A DNA stretch of 64,000 bases, from positions 124,001 through 188,000 of the forward strand of contig NZ_BMCR01000001.1 of assembly GCF_014635285.1 (NCBI RefSeq), given 5' to 3'. This DNA comes from Stappia taiwanensis (GTDB lineage: Bacteria; Pseudomonadota; Alphaproteobacteria; Rhizobiales; Stappiaceae). Numbering within the stretch: position 1 is the stretch's first letter; every line of letters starts with the position of its first letter. The position numbers and the translations under genes were made by a program. Below, one piece after another: positions 34,529-43,274 of the stretch. The notes below the pieces were generated by a model. It made no database searches and had not been told where the DNA came from. It saw only the letters and a program-made list of their open reading frames with translations.

Positions 34529-35677
34529 CAGCGCGGCGTCCAGATCGGCCAGCAGATCCTCGGGCGCCTCGATCCCGACCGACAGGCGGATCAGGTTGCG
34601 CGGCACGCCGCTGCTGTCGCCCTCCAGGCTGTGACGATGCTCGGCAAGGCTTTCCACGCCGCCGAGCGAGGTGGCCCGCAGGATCAGGTTCAGCCGTCCG
34701 ATCACCGCCAGCGCTTCCGGCGCATCCCCCTTGACGAGGAACGACATCAGATAGCCGAAGCCGCCGTTCATCTGCGCCTTGGCAAGCCCGTGGCCCGGAT
34801 GGGAGGCAAGCCCGGGATAGAGCACCTTTTCAACCGCCGGATGGGCGTCGAGATGTTCGGCGATCTTCTGCGCGCTCGTGCACATGCGCTCCATTCTGAG
34901 GGCCAGCGTGCGCATGCCCCGTTGCAGCAGATAGCCGTCGAAGGGCGAGAGCACCGCGCCGGCGTCATGGCGTTCGGCGCGGATGAACCGCCACATGTCG
35001 CTGTCCGCATCCGCCGTCGACACCAGCCCGGCCAGAACGTCAGAATGGCCGTTCAGCGCCTTGGTGCCGGAATGGCAGACAAGGTCGGCCCCCAGCGCCA
35101 GCGGCTTCATCAACAGCGGCGTTGCCGTGGTCGCATCGACGGCGAGCACCGCCCCGGCGGCATGGGTGGCCTCGGCAATGGCCCGGATATCGGCGATGGC
35201 CAGGAACGGATTTGACGGCACTTCGAGAAACACCAGCGCCGGGCCGCTCTCGCGGATGGTCTCGGTGAAACGCTCCGTCTCCGTGGCATCGGCCTCGACC
35301 AGCGCAATGCCGACATGGGCGCAATGGGCGCGCATCCAGGCGGTCGTGCCCCAGTAGATGCCCGATTGCACGACGATGCTGTCACCGGGCTTCACCGCGC
35401 GGACAATCGCCGCGATCGCCGCCATGCCGCTTCCGAACACCCGGGTGTCGCGGGCGTCCTCCAGCCGCATCACCAGGTTTTCGATCTGCCGGGAGAGGTC
35501 GTTGTCGTCGCGGGCGTAAAGGTGACTGGCGCTGATCAGCCGATACTCCGCATCGCGGGCGAAGGTGGTGGCGGGCTGAATGGCCGGCACCACTCCGCCG
35601 GTAGACGGGTCGAGCCCGCCGCCCGCATGGGCAAGCAGGGTGTCGGGCTGGGGGGCGGTGATGGGAGTGTCGGTCAT
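34511..35677 (-). CDS. Cys/Met-metabolism PLP enzyme (cystathionine lyase/synthase family)
   Basis: A 388-residue trans-sulfuration enzyme. VFGSGMAAIAAIVRAVKPGD is the cofactor-phosphate region and LGADLVCHSGTKALNGHSDV carries the PLP-binding lysine. The C-terminal HRHSLEGDSSGVPRNLIRLS and VGIEAPEDL are typical. Cystathionine beta-lyase, gamma-lyase and gamma-synthase activities cannot be told apart here. It is the last gene of an operon with two amino-acid permeases and a binding protein, so it may act on an imported sulfur amino acid. A much longer open frame upstream is overlap with the permease gene. Confidence 0.9.
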   Translation of the reverse strand: MTDTPITAPQPDTLLAHAGGGLDPSTGGVVPAIQPATTFARDAEYRLISASHLYARDDNDLSRQIENLVMRLEDARDTRVFGSGMAAIAAIVRAVKPGDSIVVQSGIYWGTTAWMRAHCAHVGIALVEADATETERFTETIRESGPALVFLEVPSNPFLAIADIRAIAEATHAAGAVLAVDATTATPLLMKPLALGADLVCHSGTKALNGHSDVLAGLVSTADADSDMWRFIRAERHDAGAVLSPFDGYLLQRGMRTLALRMERMCTSAQKIAEHLDAHPAVEKVLYPGLASHPGHGLAKAQMNGGFGYLMSFLVKGDAPEALAVIGRLNLILRATSLGGVESLAEHRHSLEGDSSGVPRNLIRLSVGIEAPEDLLADLDAALSGLPA

Positions 35678-35775
35678 GACAGCAGGTCCGTGCAGCAAGA
35701 GGGCAACAACGCACACCCGGCGCGGGCGGAAACAGGTAGCGAGGGCGCCGGCCGGGCAGAGGGCCGGCGCCGCGA

Positions 35776-36615
35776 TCAGGCCGATCGTTTCAGATGGCGG
35801 GTCAACCGGGCTTCCAGCCGGTCCCAGATCCGCCGCAGGCCCTCGACCATCATCAGGTAGAGGACGGCGGCCCAGATATAGGCCTGGAAGTCGTAGGAAC
35901 GGGAGAAGGACCGGCGGGTATGGCCCATCAGGTCGAAGATGGTGATGATTGAGACGATGGCCGAGCCCTTGATCATCAGCACCAACTCGTTGCCATAGGG
36001 GCGCAGCGCGACGATCAGCGCCTGCGGCAGGATGATCCTGAAGAAGGTGACGCCCTTGCCGAGGCCGAGCGAGGAGGCCGCTTCCCACTGTCCCTTGTCG
36101 ATGTTTTGAACCGCGCCGCGCAGGATCTCGGCCTGATAGGCCGCCGTGTTCAGGGTGAAGGAGAAGATCGCGCAATACCAGGCATCGCGGAAGAACCACC
36201 AGAGACCGATGTCGCTGAAGAAGCCCCGGAAGCTGCCAAGGCCGTAGTAGATCAGGAAGAGCTGCGCCAACAGCGGCGTACCCCGGAAAAGATAGACATA
36301 GCCATAGGCCAGCCCGGACAGGATGGGATTGCGCGAGCTGCGCGCCAGGGCGATCGGCAAGGACAGCAGCGCGCCAAGCACCATGGACAGCGCCACCAGC
36401 TCGATGGTGACGACGGCGCCCTCAAGATACTGGCTCCAGTATCGCTGGACGAACGGCGACATCACGTTGTTGGCCAGATACAGAAGCAGGACGGCGCCGG
36501 ACACAATCCACAGCGCCATCAGCACATGGCCGGCGATCCGGGTGCCGGTCCAGCCGCGCTCCGGGGCGGGGGGCGGCTTGCGCGCGGCAATGGGGGCAAG
36601 GGTGTTCACGCTCAT
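35776..36615 (-). CDS. Amino acid ABC transporter permease (HisM-like)
   Basis: A 279-residue permease with about five or six membrane segments. YLFRGTPLLAQLFLIYYGLG and AYQAEILRGAVQNIDKGQWE (the EAA-type loop that contacts the ATPase) identify the polar amino acid family. Its start overlaps the stop of the HisQ-like gene by four bases. It pairs with that protein to form the channel. Confidence 0.93.
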   Translation of the reverse strand: MSVNTLAPIAARKPPPAPERGWTGTRIAGHVLMALWIVSGAVLLLYLANNVMSPFVQRYWSQYLEGAVVTIELVALSMVLGALLSLPIALARSSRNPILSGLAYGYVYLFRGTPLLAQLFLIYYGLGSFRGFFSDIGLWWFFRDAWYCAIFSFTLNTAAYQAEILRGAVQNIDKGQWEAASSLGLGKGVTFFRIILPQALIVALRPYGNELVLMIKGSAIVSIITIFDLMGHTRRSFSRSYDFQAYIWAAVLYLMMVEGLRRIWDRLEARLTRHLKRSA

Positions 36616-37325
36616 CTGGGCACCTCGCCGCGCCGGCTCCAGGCATCGATACGGCTGAGTCCGGCGGAGGAGATGATCGACAGCGCCAGATAGATCAGGC
36701 AGGCGGTGCCGAAGAACAGGAAGGGCTCCTTGGTCACCCGGGCGGCGACGCCGGACCAGCGCAGCAGATCCTCAAGCCCGATCACCGACACCAGCGCGGT
36801 TTCCTTCAGGAGGATCAGCCACAGATTGCCGAGCGCGGGAAGGGCAAGGCGAATGAGCTGCGGCGCGATCACCAGCCACATGGTCTGCCCCTTGCTTAGG
36901 CCGAGCGCATAGCCGCCCTCGTATTGCCCCTGCTTGATGCCGCGAAATGCGGAGAGGAAGGCCTCCGACGCATAGGAGGAGAACACCAGCGACAGGGCCA
37001 CCATGCCGGCGACGAAGGCATTGACGTCCACATTGGCGCTTGGGTCGAACTGCCGGACCAGCTCGTTGAGCAGGAGCTGCACACCGTAATAGACGAGGAA
37101 CAGGGTCAACAGCTCAGGCAGGCCACGAAAGAGGGTGGTGTAGATATTCGCCGCCGCGCGCATCGACGCCTCCGAGGAGGTCTTGGCGAGGGCAACGAGA
37201 AAGCCGACCACGAGGCCGAGCGGCAGCGAGGCAAGCGCCAGGGAAACGGTGACCAGGGTACCGCGCGCAATCTGGTCGCCCCAGCCGTTGTCGCCGAAGG
37301 AAAGCAACATCAGGGCATCGGTCAT
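36612..37325 (-). CDS. Amino acid ABC transporter permease (HisQ-like)
   Basis: A 237-residue permease with five membrane segments. IYTTLFRGLPELLTLFLVYY and SEAFLSAFRGIKQGQYEGG are family signatures. It follows the binding-protein gene after 72 bases that contain a perfect 12-pair hairpin. No ATP-binding subunit gene is present in this operon. Confidence 0.93.
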   Translation of the reverse strand: MTDALMLLSFGDNGWGDQIARGTLVTVSLALASLPLGLVVGFLVALAKTSSEASMRAAANIYTTLFRGLPELLTLFLVYYGVQLLLNELVRQFDPSANVDVNAFVAGMVALSLVFSSYASEAFLSAFRGIKQGQYEGGYALGLSKGQTMWLVIAPQLIRLALPALGNLWLILLKETALVSVIGLEDLLRWSGVAARVTKEPFLFFGTACLIYLALSIISSAGLSRIDAWSRRGEVPR

Positions 37326-37344
37326 GAAGGCCGCCTTGCGAGGC

Positions 37345-37372
37345 GCGATGCGGCGGCGGGCCGCCGCATCGC
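37345..37372 (-). ncRNA. Stable 12-pair intercistronic hairpin
   Basis: GCGATGCGGCGG (37345-37356) pairs perfectly with CCGCCGCATCGC (37361-37372) around a four-base loop, between the binding-protein gene and its permeases. There is no U-tract on the minus strand. Hairpins at this place in amino-acid operons commonly protect the upstream messenger and lower permease expression; that role is inference. Confidence 0.6.
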
Positions 37373-37397
37373 GTTTGGCATCATCTGTCGCGGTCGA

Positions 37398-38174
37398 TCA
37401 GTCGCCGTAGACGTCGAAGTCGAAATAGGACGACTGGATCTTCTCGTAGGTGCCATCGTCGCGAATCGCCTGAATGGCGGTGTTCAGCATGGCCTTCAGG
37501 TCATCTTCGCCTTTGCGGATGGCGATGCCGATGCCTTCCCCGTAGATCTCCGGGTCCGGCGTCAGGGTGCCGAGCAGTTTGCAGCAGGCGCCATCCTTGG
37601 AGGCAAGCCAGTCCGAGAGCACGACCACATCGTCGATCGCCGCGTCGAGCCGGCCCGAATCGAGGTCGAGCTTGTACTCATCCGGCGTCGGATAAAGCTT
37701 CAACTCGGCCGATCCGAGTTTGGCCTCGGCATAGTTGGAGTGGGTGGTCGAGGACTGGGCGCCGAGCAGCTTGCCGGCAAGCGCCGCGTCGGTGGCTTCG
37801 GTGATGTCGCTGTCCTTGGGCACGGCAATGGCCGGCGGCGTGCTGTAATACTTGTTGGTGAAATCGACCTTTTCCCGCCGTTCGTCGGTGATCGACATGG
37901 ACGCGATCACCGCGTCGAACTTGCCGGCCTGAAGCGCGGGAATCATGCCGTCCCAGTCCTGCACGACGAATTCGCACTCGACCTTCATCGACGCGCAGAG
38001 CGCATTGGCGATGTCGATATCGAAGCCGACCAGCTTGCCGTCGGAGGTGAGGTTGTTGAACGGAGGATAGGCGCCCTCGGTGCCGATCCGCACCTTTGTC
38101 CAGTCCTTGGCCTGCGCCCCGCCGAGCGTGGCCAGGACCAGTGCGGTTGCGGCCGCGAGCTTCAACAATTTCAT
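37398..38174 (-). CDS. Amino acid ABC transporter periplasmic binding protein
   Basis: A 258-residue exported receptor. The signal peptide (1-22) ends at GGAQAKDW. VRIGTEGAYPPFNNLTSDGK and LVGFDIDIANALC are the family 3 solute-binding opening, like lysine/arginine/ornithine-binding protein. AVIASMSITDERREKVDFT is the hinge motif. It is the promoter-proximal gene of the operon with the two permeases and the lyase. Confidence 0.93.
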   Translation of the reverse strand: MKLLKLAAATALVLATLGGAQAKDWTKVRIGTEGAYPPFNNLTSDGKLVGFDIDIANALCASMKVECEFVVQDWDGMIPALQAGKFDAVIASMSITDERREKVDFTNKYYSTPPAIAVPKDSDITEATDAALAGKLLGAQSSTTHSNYAEAKLGSAELKLYPTPDEYKLDLDSGRLDAAIDDVVVLSDWLASKDGACCKLLGTLTPDPEIYGEGIGIAIRKGEDDLKAMLNTAIQAIRDDGTYEKIQSSYFDFDVYGD

Positions 38175-38355
38175 GGTGCTTGTCCCCTGTGGTTCTGGTT
38201 GTTCGTCCGGATGCGGCTTGTTTGTGCGCCGCTTCGTAGATCAGCGGTCATACTCCCACCAATTTCATCCGGATTTCAACAACCTTGCGCAGCGGCAGGG
38301 GCAAATTTCCCATCTCTTCGGAAGCTGGAAGACAGGCGGCGGAGGGGCGGTGCAC

Positions 38356-39642
38356 TCAGCGGGCGCGCAGGCCCAGCTCCGGAAACGGGAGAAACGCGAC
38401 CGCTTCGCCGGCCACCACCGACACCGTGTCCTCGGGAATCTCGATCAGCCCGTCAGCCTCGCGCAGGCTGGTGATCAGGCCGGAGCCGTCCCGCTCGAAC
38501 TTGCGCACGACCGTGCGCCCTTGCGTATCGGTGGCAAGGCTGCCGCGATAAAACTCGCGCCGACCCGGCTTTTTCTGCGGCACGGAGAAGTCGGCGGGCA
38601 CCTGAAACCGGCGCGGCTCGGCAAAGCTGCCGCCGCCCATCACCGACAGCACGGGCCGCACATAGAGCAGGAAACAGACCATCGCGGCCACCGGGTTGCC
38701 AGGGAGGCCGAAGGTTAGGCAGTCGCCGATCTGGCCGAAATTCATCGGCCGGCCGGGCTTGATCGCCAGCTGCCACATGTGCCGCTTGCCGATGGCATCG
38801 AGTGCCTCGACCAGGTGGTCCTCATCGCCGCGCGAAGCACCGCCCGTGGTCAGAATCGCATCATGATCGGCCGCCGTGCGGGCGAGCGCCGCGCGCACTG
38901 TCTCCGGATCGTCGGGCAGAATGCCGACATCGGTGATCCGGGCGCCGAGGCCATCGAGCAACGCGCGCAAGAGGTAGTGGTTGCTGTCGTAGACCCCGCC
39001 CTTCGGCAGCGGCGCTCCCGGCCGGCGCAATTCGTCGCCGGTCGAGACAAGCGCCACGCGCAGCCGAGAAAACACCTCGACCGTTGACGTGCCGGTGGAG
39101 GCGATCGCTGCAAGCTCTTGCGGGCGCAGGCGGGTTCCCGCTTCCAGAAGCGGGCTTCCGGCGGCGACATCCTCGCCGGCACGGCGGCGATTCGCGCCTG
39201 CCTTCAGTCCAGCGGGGATGATGATGAAGGGGCGTCCGTCCTGCTCGTGGGTTTCGCAGTCCTCCTGCATGGCCACCGTATCGCCCCCCTCCGGCATCGT
39301 CGCGCCGGTGAAGATGCGCGCCGCGCTGCCCGGGAGAAGCGGCGCCGTGGCCGGATGGCCGGCGGCGATCCGGGCGGAGATCGGAAAGAACCCGCCGGTT
39401 GCCGCATGATCGGCGGCGCAAAAGGCATAGCCGTCGACCGCCGAGTTGTCGGTGCCGGGAATGTTGCGGTCCGAGATGATTCCTTTCGCCAGCACCCGGT
39501 CGCTCGCCTCCTCAAGAGGAACGGTTTCCGTGCCGGCCACCGGGCGGACCCGATCTCTCAGGATCGCCAGCGCCTCGTCATGGCGCAGCCGGTCGCCATC
39601 ATGAAGGAAGCAGTCGTCGAGCAAGCGTTTAGCGCCGGTCAT
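38356..39642 (-). CDS. moeA: Molybdopterin molybdenumtransferase MoeA
   Basis: A 428-residue enzyme that inserts molybdate into adenylylated molybdopterin. NIPGTDNSAVDGYAFCAADH is the domain III motif and VALVSTGDELRRPGAPLPKG and LTTGGASRGDEDHL are MoCF-domain motifs; KPGRPMNFG and GLPGNPVAAMVCFLLYVRP follow. It overlaps mobB by 14 bases, which selects this ATG over one 120 bases upstream. It is last in the fdhD-mobA-mobB-moeA operon and supplies cofactor for the formate dehydrogenase encoded nearby. Confidence 0.94.
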   Translation of the reverse strand: MTGAKRLLDDCFLHDGDRLRHDEALAILRDRVRPVAGTETVPLEEASDRVLAKGIISDRNIPGTDNSAVDGYAFCAADHAATGGFFPISARIAAGHPATAPLLPGSAARIFTGATMPEGGDTVAMQEDCETHEQDGRPFIIIPAGLKAGANRRRAGEDVAAGSPLLEAGTRLRPQELAAIASTGTSTVEVFSRLRVALVSTGDELRRPGAPLPKGGVYDSNHYLLRALLDGLGARITDVGILPDDPETVRAALARTAADHDAILTTGGASRGDEDHLVEALDAIGKRHMWQLAIKPGRPMNFGQIGDCLTFGLPGNPVAAMVCFLLYVRPVLSVMGGGSFAEPRRFQVPADFSVPQKKPGRREFYRGSLATDTQGRTVVRKFERDGSGLITSLREADGLIEIPEDTVSVVAGEAVAFLPFPELGLRAR

Positions 39643-40174
39643 GGCGAAGGTCTCCCGGGTCAGCAAGACCGCAGTGATGAAGGATGAAGTCGGCGATGGC
39701 CGGAATGTCGTCGAGGTTGAAAAGCGGTAAGCCGCCGCCGTCCTCGGTGCAATCGCTGGCAATCGCCCGGATTTGCGGATCGCGCGGCGCCAGCGGTTCG
39801 CCGCGCACCGCGTCCTGGCGGCGCACCTCCAGCTTGGGGTGCCCCTCGCGCTTGTAGCCTTCGATTAGCACCAGATCGCAGGGCGACAGCCGGGCAAGGA
39901 TCTCGCCAAGCGGCGGTTCGCTCTCCTCCCGCAGTTCGTGCATCAAGGCCCAGCGCCGGCCGGAGACCAGGGCCACCTCGTTGGCACCGGCCTCGCGGTG
40001 GCGCAGGCTGTCCGTGCCCGGATGATCGACATCGCAGCCATGATGGGCGTGCTTGACGGTGGAGACCTTGTGGCCGCGCGCGGTGAGCTCCCGCACCAGC
40101 CGTTCCACCATGGTGGTCTTGCCGGAGTTCTTCCAGCCGGTCACGCCGAACACCGGGGGCAGGGCGCCGGTCAT
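39629..40174 (-). CDS. mobB: Molybdopterin-guanine dinucleotide biosynthesis protein MobB
   Basis: A 181-residue GTP-binding protein. FGVTGWKNSGKTTMVERL is the P-loop (about residues 8-25), with TVKHAHHGCDVDHPGTDSLR and LVLIEGYKREGHPKLEV further on. MobB helps MobA attach GMP to molybdenum cofactor. It overlaps mobA by four bases and moeA by 14. Confidence 0.94.
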   Translation of the reverse strand: MTGALPPVFGVTGWKNSGKTTMVERLVRELTARGHKVSTVKHAHHGCDVDHPGTDSLRHREAGANEVALVSGRRWALMHELREESEPPLGEILARLSPCDLVLIEGYKREGHPKLEVRRQDAVRGEPLAPRDPQIRAIASDCTEDGGGLPLFNLDDIPAIADFILHHCGLADPGDLRHDRR

Positions 40175-40830
40175 GGGGCGCTGCCCGCCAGCGCGGCCGC
40201 GGCCTCTTGCAGGTCCTCGGGCGTGTTGATGTTGAAGAACGGGTCGCGCCCGCCGGGGGGCGGGGTGAAATCGGCGCGGGCATTGGTATGGCGCTCGACA
40301 AAGGCCAGTACCTTGCGGGTGGTGCCCTCGATCAGGAAGCGCTCAAGCTCGTCGGTCAGTGCCACCGGCCAGTAGCCGAAGACCGGGTGGTATTTTCCGG
40401 ACGCCTCGGCAAGGACGATGGTTGGTGCCGCCGGGTCCCGTTCGGCCAGCAGCCGGGAGACCAGATCGGCGGGGAAGAAGGGGGTGTCGCCGGCCACGGT
40501 GACGATGCCTTCGACCTGAGGAAAATGGGCGCGCACATGGGCCAGCCCGGCCAGCACTCCGGCGAGCGGTCCGGCAAAGCCCTCGACCGGGTCGGCGATG
40601 ACCGGCAGGTCAAACCGGGCAAAGCGCGCCGGATCGCCATTGGCATTGAGAAGAATGTGCTCCACCTGCGGGCGCAGTCGGTCGATGACATGGGCCAGCA
40701 TCGGCCGCCCGCCAAGCTCCATCAGCGGCTTGTCGCCGCCGCCCATGCGCCGCGCCAGTCCGCCGGCGAGAACACAGCCGACCACCGGCCCGTGGGAAAG
40801 ATGCGCCGCGCTCGGGGGCAAGCCGCTCAT
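40171..40830 (-). CDS. mobA: Molybdenum cofactor guanylyltransferase MobA
   Basis: A 219-residue nucleotidyltransferase that makes the guanine dinucleotide form of the cofactor. GCVLAGGLARRMGGGDKPLM (about 15-34) is the GTP-binding signature, with ILLNANGD and VAGDTPFFPADLV. Its start overlaps fdhD by four bases. The product bis-MGD is what formate dehydrogenases need. Confidence 0.94.
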   Translation of the reverse strand: MSGLPPSAAHLSHGPVVGCVLAGGLARRMGGGDKPLMELGGRPMLAHVIDRLRPQVEHILLNANGDPARFARFDLPVIADPVEGFAGPLAGVLAGLAHVRAHFPQVEGIVTVAGDTPFFPADLVSRLLAERDPAAPTIVLAEASGKYHPVFGYWPVALTDELERFLIEGTTRKVLAFVERHTNARADFTPPPGGRDPFFNINTPEDLQEAAAALAGSAP

Positions 40831-41741
40831 GTGTCCGTCTCCTCGGCGCGCGCGCCCTTGCGCCGGTGGCGGGGAGACTCATCCTCCGCCTCGCCGGGCG
40901 CCATGTCATAGACGATCCGCTCGCTGCCGGACAGGACGACGAAACGCTTGCCGCGTGCCCGGCCGACGAGGGTCAGGCCGACCCGTCGGGCCAGCTCCAC
41001 GCCCCAGGCGGTGAACCCGGAGCGCGACACGAGAACGGGAATGCCCATCAGCGCGGTCTTGATCACCATTTCGGAGGTCAGGCGCCCGGTGGTGTAGAAG
41101 ATCTTGTCGGCGGCCGGCACATTGTTGAGCCACATCCAGCCGGCGATCTTGTCGACCGCGTTGTGCCGGCCGACGTCTTCCATATAGGCCAGCGGGCGGT
41201 CCTGCTGACACAAGACGCAGCCATGGATCGCCCCGGCGGCGAGATAGAGCGACGGCTGGGTGTTGATCTTCTTCGTCAGCGCGTAGAGCCAGGAGGTGTG
41301 AAGCCGGGCATCCGGGTCGAGGGCGATTTCATCAAACCGCTCCATCACGTCGCCGAACACGGTTCCTTGCGCGCAGCCGGAGGTGCGCACCTTCTTCTTC
41401 ATCTTCTCTTCGTAGTCGGTGGCCCGCTCCGTGCGCACCACGACCACCTCAAGATCCTCGTCGTAGTCGATGCCGGTGAGCACATCGTCCGGCCGCAACA
41501 TGTTCTGATTGAGCAGGTAGCCGACAGCGAGCAGGTCGGGCCGGTCGCCGATGGTCATCATCGTGACCACTTCCTGCGCATTGAGGAAAAGGGTCAGCGC
41601 CCGCTCGGAGACGACCCTGAGGTCGACCGGTTTGCCGTCCTGGTCCAGGCCGGTGACGGGCTGCGACAGCCGGGGATCGTCCGGATCGGGGCGAATGTGA
41701 AAATCAGGCAGCGGGGCGTTAAGAACGCGGCGGTCGCGCAA
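40827..41741 (-). CDS. fdhD: Formate dehydrogenase accessory sulfurtransferase FdhD
   Basis: A 304-residue protein that passes sulfur to bis-MGD before it enters formate dehydrogenase. LTLFLNAQEVVTMMTIGDRP, YMEDVGRHNAVDKIAGWMWL and GRLTSEMVIKTALMGIPVLV are conserved FdhD blocks. In the flexible loop only one cysteine is seen (RTSGCAQGT), where E. coli FdhD has CxxC. It is first in the cofactor operon and about 3 kb from the FDH structural genes. Confidence 0.94.
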   Translation of the reverse strand: MRDRRVLNAPLPDFHIRPDPDDPRLSQPVTGLDQDGKPVDLRVVSERALTLFLNAQEVVTMMTIGDRPDLLAVGYLLNQNMLRPDDVLTGIDYDEDLEVVVVRTERATDYEEKMKKKVRTSGCAQGTVFGDVMERFDEIALDPDARLHTSWLYALTKKINTQPSLYLAAGAIHGCVLCQQDRPLAYMEDVGRHNAVDKIAGWMWLNNVPAADKIFYTTGRLTSEMVIKTALMGIPVLVSRSGFTAWGVELARRVGLTLVGRARGKRFVVLSGSERIVYDMAPGEAEDESPRHRRKGARAEETDT

Positions 41742-41907
41742 GGGCTTCTCCCTGGGGGCGTCATCTCGATCCGGGCAGGATCAGGCCCCAAACTATGGGC
41801 AGGGATGCAAGCGTGACAAGGGGGCGGACGCCGCTGCGACGGTTCGCCCGCCGGCCGGCCGCATATTGGGCCGGACCGGGCGGCGAGAGGTCAGGCCCTG
41901 AGCGGCG

Positions 41908-42366
41908 TCAGGCGGTCATCACATCGCGGTCGACCGACGAACGGCCGATTCGCGCGGCGCTGAAGATCAGCACCGAGATGAGATCGTCGTAGCGCACCTG
42001 TTCCGGGGCGGTGGCAATGGGCAGAAACAGGCTGGCCAGCACGCCGTCGTAGGCGTCCATGGTGTCGGTGAAGAACAGCCGGCTGTCGGGGAACAGGCGC
42101 TTGGTATCCTGCCGCCGGTCGATCACCACCGGGCCGCTGTGCCGGGGATCCTGGCTGAGGCGCGCATAGGTCTCCTCGACCGTTTCTTCGGGGCCTTCCA
42201 GAACCTGAAAGAAGTTGTTGCCGGCCAGAAGGAGCGCGCCGGTGATCCCGGTGCGCGCGTTGTTGCGCCGTGCACTCGAAATGATGAGGTCGACCTCTTC
42301 ATCGAGTGGCAGCGTCATGTGTGCGTAGTTCAGCTTGCTCCGATAGCAAAGCCGTGTGACAGCCAT
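41908..42366 (-). CDS. BLUF-domain blue-light photoreceptor 1
   Basis: A 152-residue stand-alone BLUF protein. The flavin-switch residues are visible: Y8 (TRLCYRS), N36 (RRNNARTGITGALL) and Q54 (NNFFQVLEG). The C-terminal cap has RLFFTDTMD with methionine but no tryptophan. No output domain is attached, so signalling must go through a partner. GCGGGAG precedes the ATG; a GTG nine bases earlier is possible. It follows BLUF gene 2 on the same strand. Confidence 0.88.
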   Translation of the reverse strand: MAVTRLCYRSKLNYAHMTLPLDEEVDLIISSARRNNARTGITGALLLAGNNFFQVLEGPEETVEETYARLSQDPRHSGPVVIDRRQDTKRLFPDSRLFFTDTMDAYDGVLASLFLPIATAPEQVRYDDLISVLIFSAARIGRSSVDRDVMTA

Positions 42367-42472
42367 TCCCGGCACTCCCGCCTTGAGCGTTTCTCAATGA
42401 CGGCACCTTAGCTGCGACACCTTTGGGCTGCGTAAAGCGGTCGGGGTGAATGTTGAACAGTGTCATTAACTT

Positions 42473-42499
42473 ACCGGAAAGGACAGCGTCCTTTCCGGT
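42473..42499. repeat. Perfect 12-pair inverted repeat between the BLUF genes
   Basis: ACCGGAAAGGAC-AGC-GTCCTTTCCGGT forms a 12-pair hairpin 26 bases beyond the stop of BLUF gene 2. No clear U-tract follows in either direction. It could end or attenuate the messenger between the two BLUF genes, or be a protein-binding site. Confidence 0.7.
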
Positions 42500-42524
42500 C
42501 GGGATGTCACCACCGGATGGTGCG

Positions 42525-42980
42525 CTACACGAGCATTGCGGTATGGGTGAATTCCGCCGATTTCAGCACGCCGGAGACCGGGGCCAGTGCCGCGCCGACG
42601 CCCTCCAGCGACCGGCGACCGCTCAGGGCGGCAAGCCTTGCGAACTCGTGTTCCTGCTGCCCGCTGTCGTGGCGATGGTCGCCGAAATAGAGCCAGCAAT
42701 GGGGGAAGAGACGGGAGGCGACCTGACCGCTGGCCAGCACTTCAAGGGAGGTTAGCCGCCGGTCGCGGCTTGCGCAGTCGAGGGTGTCGGCGATGCTGTC
42801 CGCCTCGCCCTCGATCCATTGCAGCACGTGATCGGAAAACAGCAGCAAGGCGCCGGTCACGCCGTTTAGCCGGTTGAGCTGCCGGGCCCGGTGAAGCGTC
42901 CGTTCGATCTCCTGGTCCGCAGGCTGAGGAATCCTGCGCCAGTCGATGTCGGCGCGGTAGCAGATCGCATTGAGGGTCAT
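42525..42980 (-). CDS. BLUF-domain blue-light photoreceptor 2
   Basis: A 151-residue BLUF protein, only distantly similar to its neighbour. Y8 (NAICYRADI), N36 (RQLNRLNGVTGALLL) and Q54 (DHVLQWIEG) occupy the flavin-switch positions at identical numbering, and the cap has CWLYFGDH with tryptophan. No effector domain is present. CGGGAGGGCGAGATC precedes this ATG; the frame opens 45 bases earlier. It is divergent from the Mrp gene across 294 bases. Confidence 0.85.
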   Translation of the reverse strand: MTLNAICYRADIDWRRIPQPADQEIERTLHRARQLNRLNGVTGALLLFSDHVLQWIEGEADSIADTLDCASRDRRLTSLEVLASGQVASRLFPHCWLYFGDHRHDSGQQEHEFARLAALSGRRSLEGVGAALAPVSGVLKSAEFTHTAMLV

Positions 42981-43274
42981 GATCTCGCCCTCCCGTTTTC
43001 TGTTGCGTTCCTTGTCCGTCAACAAGCCTGGGCGGCGCTGATTGACGTTAAGTTAAGGTTGCACCCGAGGCGTCGTATTTGTAGGTAATTTTCATCACAT
43101 TTTAGCGATTTCACGTGGCATGCTTGCCAAAACCTTAACCGGGGAGGGGGCTGCCGTTTTTTGTCGCACCCTTGTGGGTTTTGGCTTGCGGAGCCGCTGG
43201 ACGGTTCCCTTCGCCCCCATGCCGGACTAGGTTCCTGGGCAGAACTGGCAAGACGGCGCTTGGAGAGACACGGA

